Source: JAMCYG01 sp027365565
Lineage (GTDB): Archaea; Micrarchaeota; Micrarchaeia; Micrarchaeales; Micrarchaeaceae
Length of the DNA stretch: 47,887 bases
Reading direction: 5' to 3'
NCBI GenBank assembly: GCA_027365565.1
Contig: DAHXMI010000009.1
Span: 1-47,887, forward strand
The notes beneath the pieces were generated by a model that saw nothing but the letters and a program-made list of their open reading frames with translations, made no database searches and was not told where the DNA came from. Positions 42,184 to 47,887 of the stretch are shown here, one piece after another (position 1 is the stretch's first letter; every line of letters begins with the position of its first letter). Made by a program: the position numbers and the translations under genes.

Positions 42184-42807
42184 ATGGTACTTGGATTGAA
42201 AGGCAAGCTGATAGCGTTCGAGGGAATAGATGGCTCAGGGAAGTCTTCCCAGACAAGGGAAGTCGCCGGAAGGCTTAGAAGGATGGGCTACAACGTGGTC
42301 GAGACGGCCGAGCCTACCGACGGCCCGATAGGGAAGGAGATAAGGGAGAATTACCTGAGCGGTAAAGTCAGGATAGACCAGATGGCCCTGCAGGAGAGGT
42401 TCACTGCGGACAGGGCATGGCACTTCAGGCAGATGAGGCCGTATCTGGAAGAGGACAAGATCATTATTACCGATAGATTCCTGCATTCGTCGGTCACATA
42501 CGGGCACGCGTCCATACCTAAAGACGGCGCGGCGCGCCAGATACTCGCCATGAACCAGGAATGCGTCCCCATGCCGGATCTCACGCTCATCTTCGATCTG
42601 GAACCCGAGCTGGCCATGGAGAGGAAGGACCAGAGGGGCAGCAATACGGAGATATTCGAGAAGGTGGGCATCCAGGCGCTGGTCAGGGAGGGCTACCGGA
42701 TATATTTTCCACCCTCGCCAACGGTTGTGTGGATAGACGCCTCAAGAGGCAAGGAGGAGGTAACGGAAGCGGCCCTGCGTACAGTGCTTGGCATACTCAG
42801 GCGCTAA
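42184..42807 (+). CDS. tmk: Thymidylate kinase
   Basis: The 207-residue P-loop kinase phosphorylates dTMP to dTDP. Its P-loop is EGIDGSGKS (residues 13-21), the DR motif is IIITDRFLHSSVTYG, and TAEPTDGPIGKEIRE matches the EPG-type phosphate loop with Thr-Asp. The lid contains MERKDQRGSNTEIFEK. It sits 21 bases after folA with GGGTGAGG near its ATG. The three genes form a complete route from dUMP to dTDP with cofactor recycling. Confidence 0.95.
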   Translation: MVLGLKGKLIAFEGIDGSGKSSQTREVAGRLRRMGYNVVETAEPTDGPIGKEIRENYLSGKVRIDQMALQERFTADRAWHFRQMRPYLEEDKIIITDRFLHSSVTYGHASIPKDGAARQILAMNQECVPMPDLTLIFDLEPELAMERKDQRGSNTEIFEKVGIQALVREGYRIYFPPSPTVVWIDASRGKEEVTEAALRTVLGILRR

Positions 42808-42812
42808 GGCCC

Positions 42813-42824
42813 GCCTTTAAAGGC
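42813..42824. other. 12-bp perfect palindrome between convergent genes
   Basis: GCCTTTAAAGGC lies between the stops of tmk and the convergent unknown gene. It could be a bidirectional terminator hairpin or a chance palindrome. Confidence 0.3.
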
Positions 42825-42842
42825 AGTAAAGGCAGCAGAGGA

Positions 42843-43409
42843 TCAATTGCCGCCGGTTTTCGTTTTCCGCAGGAGCAGCTCGTCCACGTTCTCGCGCATC
42901 ATCCTTTTCGCCGCATCCCACGGCAGCGGATCAGTTTCTACGCGGCGGAGATATGCGGGTTTGCGGCCCTTGTCTATGATCACGTTCTCCTTCAGTTCCG
43001 CAGCTATCTTCATTGCGCATATATAATCGGAAGAGCTCTGCACGTTTTTCATGTAATAGAAGGAGACTTCCTCTGTTATCATCGGATACGCTTCCAGATA
43101 GTCGTCGTACAGCTCCGCTAGCCTGGTTTCCAGGTCGCTGTCAAGCCAGTTCCTGCTTCCGATCTCCAGCAGAGTCGATACGCCTTCGCAGATCTTGCCA
43201 AGCTTGTACTCCGCCAGCTCGTCCACGTCAATGGTATTCGGGAAGTCGTTGACTTCGTAGTAGCCCTGCACAAAGCTGCCGCCGAACTCGTCCTTCTCGG
43301 CAAGCGAGGGGTTCTTGGAGACGGCGTCGACCGCGTGCGCTGAGGCCAGGCACAGCTCAGCCTTCAAAATTTTAGGGTCGGTTCTCTCGACTTTGTTAGA
43401 ATAAGTCAT
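42843..43409 (-). CDS. Uncharacterised helical protein
   Basis: The 188-residue, mostly helical, acidic protein starts MTYSNKVERTDPKILKAEL; middle regions include KICEGVSTLLEIGSRNWLDS and LAELYDDYLEAYPMITEEV. I do not recognise a family. The start is well supported: GGAGG at 43421-43417 lies 7 nt before ATG 43409, and a TATA-like TTTAAATATTTGG sits at 43460-43474. It converges with tmk. Confidence 0.7.
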   Translation of the reverse strand: MTYSNKVERTDPKILKAELCLASAHAVDAVSKNPSLAEKDEFGGSFVQGYYEVNDFPNTIDVDELAEYKLGKICEGVSTLLEIGSRNWLDSDLETRLAELYDDYLEAYPMITEEVSFYYMKNVQSSSDYICAMKIAAELKENVIIDKGRKPAYLRRVETDPLPWDAAKRMMRENVDELLLRKTKTGGN

Positions 43410-43461
43410 GTGATCGCCTCCTCTCTGCTTGTTATATCTACAGGCTCTTTTGGGCGGTTCC

Positions 43462-43472
43462 AAATATTTAAA
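43462..43472 (-). promoter_or_regulatory. TATA box upstream of the 188-residue protein gene
   Basis: TTTAAATATTT on the minus strand is followed by about 50 nt of leader with a strong GGAGG at 43417-43421, one of the clearest leadered promoters in the window. Confidence 0.55.
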
Positions 43473-43551
43473 GGTTGCGCTGATTGTATGTTTTCTAATT
43501 CGCATTGACTTATATTAACTAGTCGCCAAAATTAGCTACATAAAAAGAGAT

Positions 43552-43905
43552 TCATACGTTTACTTGCAATCGCGGTGTGTTTTCAGCGCCTATAGTTCTC
43601 AATATGTTCGTAAATCTATCCCGCTGAACAAAAAATATATCATGTGCTTCGGGGAACTTCTTTTCTGCATTGTACATTAATGAAACTGCGTCCGCACCAT
43701 ACCCATCGCGTAGCAACTCCTCAGCATTTTGTATACATTCTAGAGGGGTCTTGGACTTGTCGAGAGCCACACGCCCTATTTCTGACATGCTAGCATAAGT
43801 TTCTCCAAGTGTCGCCTTTCTGACTAAAAATTTATTTTTCGCCACAGAACCACTTTTATGTTTTAACAATATCTCTTTTGAGTAAGTAAAGTTTAAATCA
43901 CCCAC
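43552..43905 (-). CDS. Uncharacterised protein, possibly 5'-truncated by an insertion sequence
   Basis: The 117-residue frame opens at GTG 43905-43903, inside the terminal hairpin of the IS200-type remnant. The protein is helical with conserved-looking KATLGETYASMSEIGRVALD and the end TIGAENTPRLQVNV. I do not recognise a family. Its base composition is more AT-rich than its neighbours. Either the insertion removed the native 5' end, or translation starts further inside. An independent promoter is not visible because the element occupies the upstream region. Confidence 0.5.
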   Translation of the reverse strand: MGDLNFTYSKEILLKHKSGSVAKNKFLVRKATLGETYASMSEIGRVALDKSKTPLECIQNAEELLRDGYGADAVSLMYNAEKKFPEAHDIFFVQRDRFTNILRTIGAENTPRLQVNV

Positions 43906-43918
43906 ACCTGAAGGTGTG
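43903..43918. repeat. Terminal hairpin of IS200/IS605-type element
   Basis: CACACC-TGAA-GGTGTG is a perfect 6-bp stem with a 4-base loop lying 9 bases downstream of the transposase stop. Such subterminal hairpins are recognised by TnpA in single-stranded form and mark the element end. Confidence 0.75.
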
Positions 43919-43927
43919 AGATTTCCG

Positions 43928-44241
43928 TCAGGTCAATAGTCTTGTTTGTCTCTGAGTGTTGTCCTCTCTGACATATCTTCTCACGACGTCGTCCGTGATG
44001 TTGCTAACCGACCTGTAGAAGTATCCGCGTCCCAGAAATGACCCCTTCTGTACGTCTTCCTGGAGTTTGGATGTTCCCTGAAAAGTTCATACGAACTGCC
44101 GCCTTTCAGGAGTCCGATTGCATCCGACACAGACATTCCCGGATGCAGTTCGACGACGACATGTACGTGGTCATCCATGACTCCGAGTTCCACGATGTTT
44201 ATCCCGTGCCTCGAAGGAAAAGATTTATTCTGTGCCGTTTC
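43928..44241 (-). pseudogene. tnpA: IS200/IS605-family TnpA transposase remnant
   Basis: The minus strand encodes most of a Y1 (HUH) transposase: ELGVMDDHVHVVVELHPGMS with the His-x-His metal motif, IGLLKGGSSYELFREHP and YRRGHFW. The frame is then broken near 44031-44033: one G is missing from the expected TGGGGACGC, and the next frame continues GRGYFYRSVSNITDDVVRRY, containing the C-terminal Tyr region, to TGA at 43928. The first about 50 residues are missing or unrecognisable. The element is therefore dead unless the frameshift is a sequencing error. Confidence 0.9.
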
Positions 44242-44329
44242 ATCCTCGTGTGCAAGCGCAAGAGATTTTACGGCCTAGAAGGCATTTAATTGTACTGTGC
44301 AATATAATTTATTTATCTTCGTTGTGCAA

Positions 44330-44902
44330 TCACAGACCCAGAACATGCATACCGGCGAATATGCCGACTGTGGTTATCGCCGATAGCAGCGTCACTATTA
44401 TGAATACGACCACCGCGCTCAGGATTGTCGTAGCGAAAGCCCTCAGCCTCGACATGCGCAGCAGGTTCGAGAGCGCTATTATCTGCACGATGTAGCCCCA
44501 GACAGACGCCAACGCGACTATTACCGCGCCTATTATTGGTATGCCTATGAACCAGTAGACGAGCACCACCGGCACTATCCCGTAAGTGAATGCGCCGAAG
44601 ACCCTCTCGTAGTCCTGCGTGTACATGCCGAACAGCCTGCCTATGAGCAAATGGTACACGATGCTATTCACGAGAACGCTCAGGGGCAGTATTACCAAAA
44701 TCGCGACCGCGTTCAGGCCGGCCGCTGCCGGTCCGCCGATGAGCAGCGTTATCAGCACTCCAAGTATGAGGGGGATTATCATTATGTTGTAGTAGAACCT
44801 GAGCGACCCACGTATGTCCATTGCCTTGTTCGTGCCCCTGCCAGGACTGAGAACCACGTCAAAAGCCTTCCTGAGGTACGCCTCGAAACCCGTTTTTGCC
44901 AT
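44330..44902 (-). CDS. Yip1-like multi-pass membrane protein
   Basis: The 190-residue protein has a short soluble N-terminus (GFEAYLRKAFDVVLSPG) followed by five hydrophobic segments, the pattern of Yip1-domain proteins: FYYNIMIIPLILGVLI, NAVAILVILPLSVLVNSIVYHLL, VFGAFTYGIVPVVLVYWFIGI, IVALASVWGYIVQIIALS and a final helix. Prokaryotic Yip1-like proteins have unknown roles in the membrane. The stop lies close to the truncated 5' side of the IS remnant. Confidence 0.75.
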   Translation of the reverse strand: MAKTGFEAYLRKAFDVVLSPGRGTNKAMDIRGSLRFYYNIMIIPLILGVLITLLIGGPAAAGLNAVAILVILPLSVLVNSIVYHLLIGRLFGMYTQDYERVFGAFTYGIVPVVLVYWFIGIPIIGAVIVALASVWGYIVQIIALSNLLRMSRLRAFATTILSAVVVFIIVTLLSAITTVGIFAGMHVLGL

Positions 44903-45008
44903 CAGATCCTGCCCTCTTCCGATAGATGATCGCAGTCAACTCTTTTAAACAGAGCGCATGAAAACTAGCCCTCGACCCTGTCCTTGCTCTTTCCCTTGTT
45001 ATTTTCCT

Positions 45009-45602
45009 TCAGGGCCCGTGCTCCTTCAATACTGTTTCAATGGCCTCATCTATGCCGCCGACCCTGATTATCCTCATACCGTCTTCTTCTATGTGCCTGT
45101 TGTAGATGCGGTCCAGCAGGAGGTGGCGCTTGTTGGGATCCCCCTCTTTTATAATCTCGGTTGCGAGAGTCGGACCGTCGTCGATGAAGGTATCGTAGCC
45201 GAGGAAGGCCTTTTCGCGCACCGCGCTGACTATTACTGTCTTGCGGAATTCCACGCCGGGATAGTTTTTCTCGAGCCACGCAGTGAAATGGTCCAAGTTC
45301 CCCCTATCCCTGCCGGTGACTATATCGACGTCGGCGAGCTCGGTCAATCTTTTGAGGAGGTCAATCGATGCCATGGGTGATATCCTTTCGCTCTCTTCCG
45401 CCCATACGGTATGGTACATGCCGATGGTGTAGCCCCTGTCTATGCCGTGCTCCTCCTCAAGGCTGTGCGCACCCCAGTCCCTGAAGTCGGCTTTGGTGAT
45501 GGAGGTGCCGCGTTCCCTGTTTATACGGTCTATGACAGCGCTCATCGTATCCGCGAGCGTGTCATCCAAGTCAAGTGCGATCTTTTCCTTCCTTATTTCC
45601 AT
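45009..45602 (-). CDS. HAD-superfamily hydrolase, 5'-nucleotidase-like
   Basis: From ATG 45602 the 197-residue protein has HAD motif I ALDLDDTLADT, a small helical cap (VIDRINRERGTSITKADFRDW), motif II VDIVTGRD and motif IV DTFIDDGP. The D-x-D-D-T-L-A-D-T form and small cap resemble the deoxyribonucleotidase (NT5C) group, which removes phosphate from (deoxy)nucleoside monophosphates. Other phosphatase functions remain possible. The longer frame starts at 45659. It lies downstream of the ThrRS-editing-domain gene on the same strand, 60 bases from its stop. Confidence 0.82.
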   Translation of the reverse strand: MEIRKEKIALDLDDTLADTMSAVIDRINRERGTSITKADFRDWGAHSLEEEHGIDRGYTIGMYHTVWAEESERISPMASIDLLKRLTELADVDIVTGRDRGNLDHFTAWLEKNYPGVEFRKTVIVSAVREKAFLGYDTFIDDGPTLATEIIKEGDPNKRHLLLDRIYNRHIEEDGMRIIRVGGIDEAIETVLKEHGP

Positions 45603-45662
45603 AGCGGCACCGGATATAGCAGGGATTTGTGTTTGTTCTTGAGATATAAAAAGTAGCACGGA

Positions 45663-46073
45663 TTACGTTATTACCTTCGACTGCCTTGAATATCTGTGGC
45701 CCTTCGCTTTCATCTCTATCTCATAGAAGTAGCCGAATGACATGCTCGCTACTTTGAAGCCCATGGGTGCAAGCAGATTTTCGAGGTGTGACATGCCCTC
45801 AATGGCGAACCTGGGTGAGGAAAGCTCGGCAAACATATGGGCGAACGGGTTGAGCACTATGTTGCTCGCGCCGAGGCCTTTTGCGACACTGGCTATTTCG
45901 GCCGCGCCCCTGTCGGCTATGCCTTCCCTCGCCTCGTCAGCCTTCTCGAAACTGACGAACACGAGGATAGGATTCTTCTCGTCAATAGCCTTGGGCGGCG
46001 CGACCTCTTCGGAGCGGCCCTTCTCGGTCGGTACCGCCTTCATGTAGTCAAGGTGCCAAATCATGAGCCTCAT
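45663..46073 (-). CDS. Free-standing threonyl-tRNA synthetase editing domain (archaeal N-terminal type)
   Basis: The 136-residue protein matches the archaeal ThrRS N-terminal editing domain, a D-aminoacyl-tRNA-deacylase-like fold that removes Ser from Ser-tRNA(Thr): MRLMIWHLDYM, LVFVSFEKADE, IVLNPFAHMF (His79 at the family His), FKVASMSFGYFYEIE and KGHRYSRQS. It stops where the catalytic ThrRS would begin. By alignment from memory with the P. abyssi domain, active-site Lys121 becomes Tyr and Glu134 becomes Arg, so activity or substrate may differ. ATG 46073 is chosen by family start; TTG 46082 and ATG 46079 are in frame. Two overlapping hairpins precede it. Confidence 0.82.
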   Translation of the reverse strand: MRLMIWHLDYMKAVPTEKGRSEEVAPPKAIDEKNPILVFVSFEKADEAREGIADRGAAEIASVAKGLGASNIVLNPFAHMFAELSSPRFAIEGMSHLENLLAPMGFKVASMSFGYFYEIEMKAKGHRYSRQSKVIT

Positions 46074-46095
46074 TGCCATCAACTGCGCGATCCAG

Positions 46096-46136
46096 GCCTG
46101 GCGCGGCTTGCTGCACGCGCCAGGCTGTGAACAGCC
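46096..46136 (-). promoter_or_regulatory. Overlapping hairpins upstream of the ThrRS-editing-domain gene
   Basis: A perfect 10-bp GC-rich inverted repeat (GCCTGGCGCG at 46096-46105 with CGCGCCAGGC at 46116-46125, 10-base loop) begins 23 bases before the ATG. A second stem, GGCTG 46123-46127 with CAGCC 46132-46136, shares bases 46123-46125 with the first, so only one can form at a time. It could be a terminator of the upstream gene or an attenuator of the downstream one. No T-run follows on either strand. Confidence 0.5.
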
Positions 46137-46154
46137 CCATGCACCGCATGAGCC

Positions 46155-46532
46155 TCAGTAAGGATATTCGTCGTCGCTGTTGGACCAATCCGCACCGCTC
46201 TCATACCTAAGCTCCTTGCGTATGTCAGAAAGCTTTCTATCGTCTGAGAGGCTGTCAATCAGCTCAGTGGTGTTGTAGTTCAGTATCCTGTGGGCGCGGC
46301 TGAGGTCGTTGCCTACGAAGCCCTCCTTTTCCAGGTTCTCTATCACATCGTATGCCTCGTCCCTACCCATGCTGTAGAGCACGTCCTCAAGGATATGCCT
46401 GGCCTCATGTTCGCCTCCGGCCACCTTTTTGACCAGTGCGTACATCTCCTTGTCGCTTTGCCTGAGCACATTCTCTATGCCTGGCTGATCGGTGCTGCCA
46501 GACCCCTCGCGTGTTTTTGTGTAGTTACTCAT
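46155..46532 (-). CDS. Uncharacterised acidic helical protein
   Basis: The 125-residue soluble protein has a polar N-terminus, a helical core (KEMYALVKKVAGGEHEARHILEDV cut by a Gly turn; DEAYDVIENLEKEGFVG) resembling a small winged or four-helix fold, and an acidic tail ending SDDEYPY. No family is recognised. It is followed by the hairpin region and preceded, 19 bases away, by another unknown gene on the same strand. Confidence 0.65.
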   Translation of the reverse strand: MSNYTKTREGSGSTDQPGIENVLRQSDKEMYALVKKVAGGEHEARHILEDVLYSMGRDEAYDVIENLEKEGFVGNDLSRAHRILNYNTTELIDSLSDDRKLSDIRKELRYESGADWSNSDDEYPY

Positions 46533-46551
46533 GGATATTCACCTACAAGCA

Positions 46552-47073
46552 TCAGCTATCTACGTTGTGCCTCCTCCAGTAAAGTTCTGTGAGCCTCTTT
46601 TCCACCCAATCCTGGGCCTTGGCGTCCTTCTCCCTTTTCGCCTGGCTGCGCAGGTCGAGCAATATGCCCTCGTTGATGTGCGTGATCAGGCCGTCCAGCA
46701 TCCTATGGTTTGGCGAGCGCACATCCTCACCCCTCCTCTTTATTTCCACGATGCTGAGCTCTATGTCTATTTTCTTAACGAGATCTATTATTTCCGTATA
46801 GGCGTACTTGTCATCCAATCTCGGGGCGTTCTTAAGCAGCCATTTCATGTTCCTCGAATCGCCGGTCTTTTCCTCCTTGAGCGCCCGGCGTATGTATGAT
46901 AAGTTGAAGACCACGTCCGTAAGTGCCTTCTGACGGGCTATGATGGTAGCCATCTTCGGCGTCATGCCCACTTCCTTGGAATACGACATAGCATAGTTCT
47001 CGAAAAGCGTTGCATACTTGGCGCTGAGGTCTGCCTTCTTCCTTTCCTCATCAACCGGTGCGCTTGACATCAT
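46552..47073 (-). CDS. Uncharacterised helical protein
   Basis: The 173-residue basic/acidic helical protein contains SKEVGMTPKMATIIARQKAL, VVFNLSYIRRALKEEK and YTEIIDLVKKIDIELSIVEI, with no signal or membrane segment. No family is recognised. It belongs to a run of three lineage-specific minus-strand genes near the right end. Confidence 0.65.
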   Translation of the reverse strand: MMSSAPVDEERKKADLSAKYATLFENYAMSYSKEVGMTPKMATIIARQKALTDVVFNLSYIRRALKEEKTGDSRNMKWLLKNAPRLDDKYAYTEIIDLVKKIDIELSIVEIKRRGEDVRSPNHRMLDGLITHINEGILLDLRSQAKREKDAKAQDWVEKRLTELYWRRHNVDS

Positions 47074-47141
47074 GTCACTTCCTCGGCCAAGTTATAAAAC
47101 ATATTTTCGTTTCGCTTTCTTTATGCTCCGATTAGGTTGCA

Positions 47142-47645
47142 TTACCTAAACATTGCCTTGTTTCTAAGAACCCCTTTTATGGAGCCTGAAGGCTCTCCAG
47201 CCTTATCCGCGATTTCCGCCACGTTCTGAAGGGAGTCGTATATCATATCAGATGCAACTTTGTCTATCTCGCGCGGAACTGAATCGAACTCTGGATTGCC
47301 GCTCGTTTTGTAAGCTTCAAGTCGGGACATTGCCTCCGCAAGGTCCATCCCAGCGGCGTCTGCAATCTTGATCTTCTTCTGCACCAGCGCGACCAGTTCA
47401 CTGCCGCCGTTGTTCGATACCCATTGTACCGAAGCTTCATCCTTATTCAGCAGCGCATGCTCTATCTCGCGATAGTTGAATACTGTGATTTCCTTGGCCC
47501 TGTGCTCGGCCATTGCGGCTGCGCCCTCCGGCCCCAGGGTACCGCGCTCAAGGTAATTCCTCTTAACAGTCTCCAATATTTCCATGAATTTTATCGCGAG
47601 GGGTATCTCTGCAGAAGTCTTGCTCTTGTTTATTGCCATAGTCAT
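47142..47645 (-). CDS. Uncharacterised helical protein
   Basis: The 167-residue helical protein begins MTMAINKSKTSAEIPLAIKF and contains FNYREIEHALLNKDEASVQW and VALVQKKIKIADAAGMDLAE; the C-terminal part is DSLQNVAEIADKAGEPSGSI. No family is recognised. A TATA-like TTTAAATATAAGG lies at about 47720-47735, right beside the inverted-repeat boundary, leaving a leader of 50 nt or more. ATG 47639 (third codon) is an alternative start. Confidence 0.65.
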   Translation of the reverse strand: MTMAINKSKTSAEIPLAIKFMEILETVKRNYLERGTLGPEGAAAMAEHRAKEITVFNYREIEHALLNKDEASVQWVSNNGGSELVALVQKKIKIADAAGMDLAEAMSRLEAYKTSGNPEFDSVPREIDKVASDMIYDSLQNVAEIADKAGEPSGSIKGVLRNKAMFR

Positions 47646-47747
47646 AGCATCAGCCGTCGGTTCGGGTCGACTTTAGTAGACGAGCCGGACAGGTCAGAAC
47701 CACTATTTAGAGGCAGTATCCTTATATTTAAAGGTATCTGCACGGCA

Positions 47748-47887
47748 GACTCTGGGACAAAAGTCCTCTTCTAATCTTTTAGGGGGTTCCCTTACCTTTT
47801 GTTATTACGACATAAACTCTTCTTCCAATATACCTCTTAGGTATATCTGCCTTTGCAGACGTGCCTATTGGTGTAACTACACGTTCT
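47748..47887. repeat. Right copy of 140-bp perfect terminal inverted repeat
   Basis: This is the exact reverse complement of bases 2-141. Unique sequence begins at 47747. See the left copy for content. Confidence 0.95.
47779..47886 (-). CDS. DUF2080-like transposase-associated protein, 3' fragment (right copy)
   Basis: This minus-strand frame encodes the same 35-residue tail as the left copy, ending at the stop 47781-47779. The 5' part lies beyond the window, so each end of the window cuts through a separate copy of the same element in opposite orientation. Confidence 0.6.
   Translation of the reverse strand, partial: ERVVTPIGTSAKADIPKRYIGRRVYVVITKGKGTP

Noticed and set aside
44215..44289. 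Plus-strand segment resembling a TnpA N-terminus (LCRFILVCKRKRFYG), which would imply inversion of the transposase 5' part
   Set aside because: The match is under 20 residues of hydrophobic/basic sequence and there is no visible inversion junction, so it could easily be chance.
1..47887. Reading the terminal inverted repeats as telomere-like ends of a linear extrachromosomal element
   Set aside because: The interior is filled with single-copy housekeeping genes (tyrS, aspS, lysS, gatCAB, thyA), and the repeats contain part of a transposase-associated gene, so two inverted insertion-sequence copies at contig ends explain it more simply.

Overview
The window reads as a chromosomal segment of an archaeon. 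It carries archaeal-type TyrRS and AspRS, a class I LysRS, GatCAB amidotransferase genes, an archaeal-type (d)CMP-kinase-like protein, AT-rich TATA boxes about 26-40 nt upstream of starts with short or absent leaders, a tRNA without encoded CCA, and very large secreted Ig-like/beta-propeller surface proteins. The high share of short lineage-specific ORFs suggests a DPANN lineage; a Micrarchaeota-like acidophile is my best guess, but that is inference from gene content. Genes are dense: no gap exceeds about 300 bases.

Layout. (1) 1-141 and 47748-47887 are perfect 140-bp inverted copies of the end of a mobile element, including the tail of a DUF2080-like transposase-associated gene; the window is probably a contig cut at a repeat. 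(2) 182-4585: FHA protein, isochorismatase-family hydrolase, an orphan b6-like cytochrome b, a small unknown protein and TyrRS. (3) 4871-10329: CYTH protein and cold-shock protein, then a minus-strand cluster gatC-gatA-gatB-tRNA-Asn-aspS. This looks like a complete set for making Asn-tRNA(Asn) by transamidation, and the gatB stop codon lies inside the tRNA. (4) 10445-17032: EF-Tu-domain-2-like protein, secreted protein, EamA transporter, nucleotide-kinase-like protein, type I IPP isomerase, F420-dependent NADP reductase family protein, a rhomboid-like membrane protein and an aquaporin. (5) 17089-28939: two giant surface-protein genes (about 1750 and 2103 aa) produced by a tandem duplication that also copied the aquaporin 3' end. 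Their N- and C-terminal ends are conserved and their centres differ. (6) 29204-35715: HxlR regulator, DEAD-box helicase, an AbrB/PIN toxin-antitoxin pair with a perfect operator-like palindrome, several unknown small proteins, a PAP2 phosphatase and an alpha/beta hydrolase. (7) 35776-42807: class I LysRS, DsrE-like protein, a three-gene ABC-2 exporter, and a thyA-folA-tmk operon for dTTP synthesis. (8) 42843-47645: mostly lineage-specific proteins, a decayed IS200/IS605 transposase, a Yip1-like membrane protein, a HAD nucleotidase-like protein, and a free-standing ThrRS editing domain preceded by overlapping hairpins.

Themes. Four loci serve tRNA charging or its quality control (tyrS, aspS/gatCAB/tRNA-Asn, lysS, ThrRS-editing domain). 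The surface locus is a clear case of recent duplication with domain replacement and sits next to a possible intramembrane protease. Comparisons with named reference enzymes (E. coli IDI, GlpG and DHFR, T. kodakarensis AspRS, M. jannaschii TyrRS, P. abyssi ThrRS editing domain) are from memory and should be confirmed by alignment.
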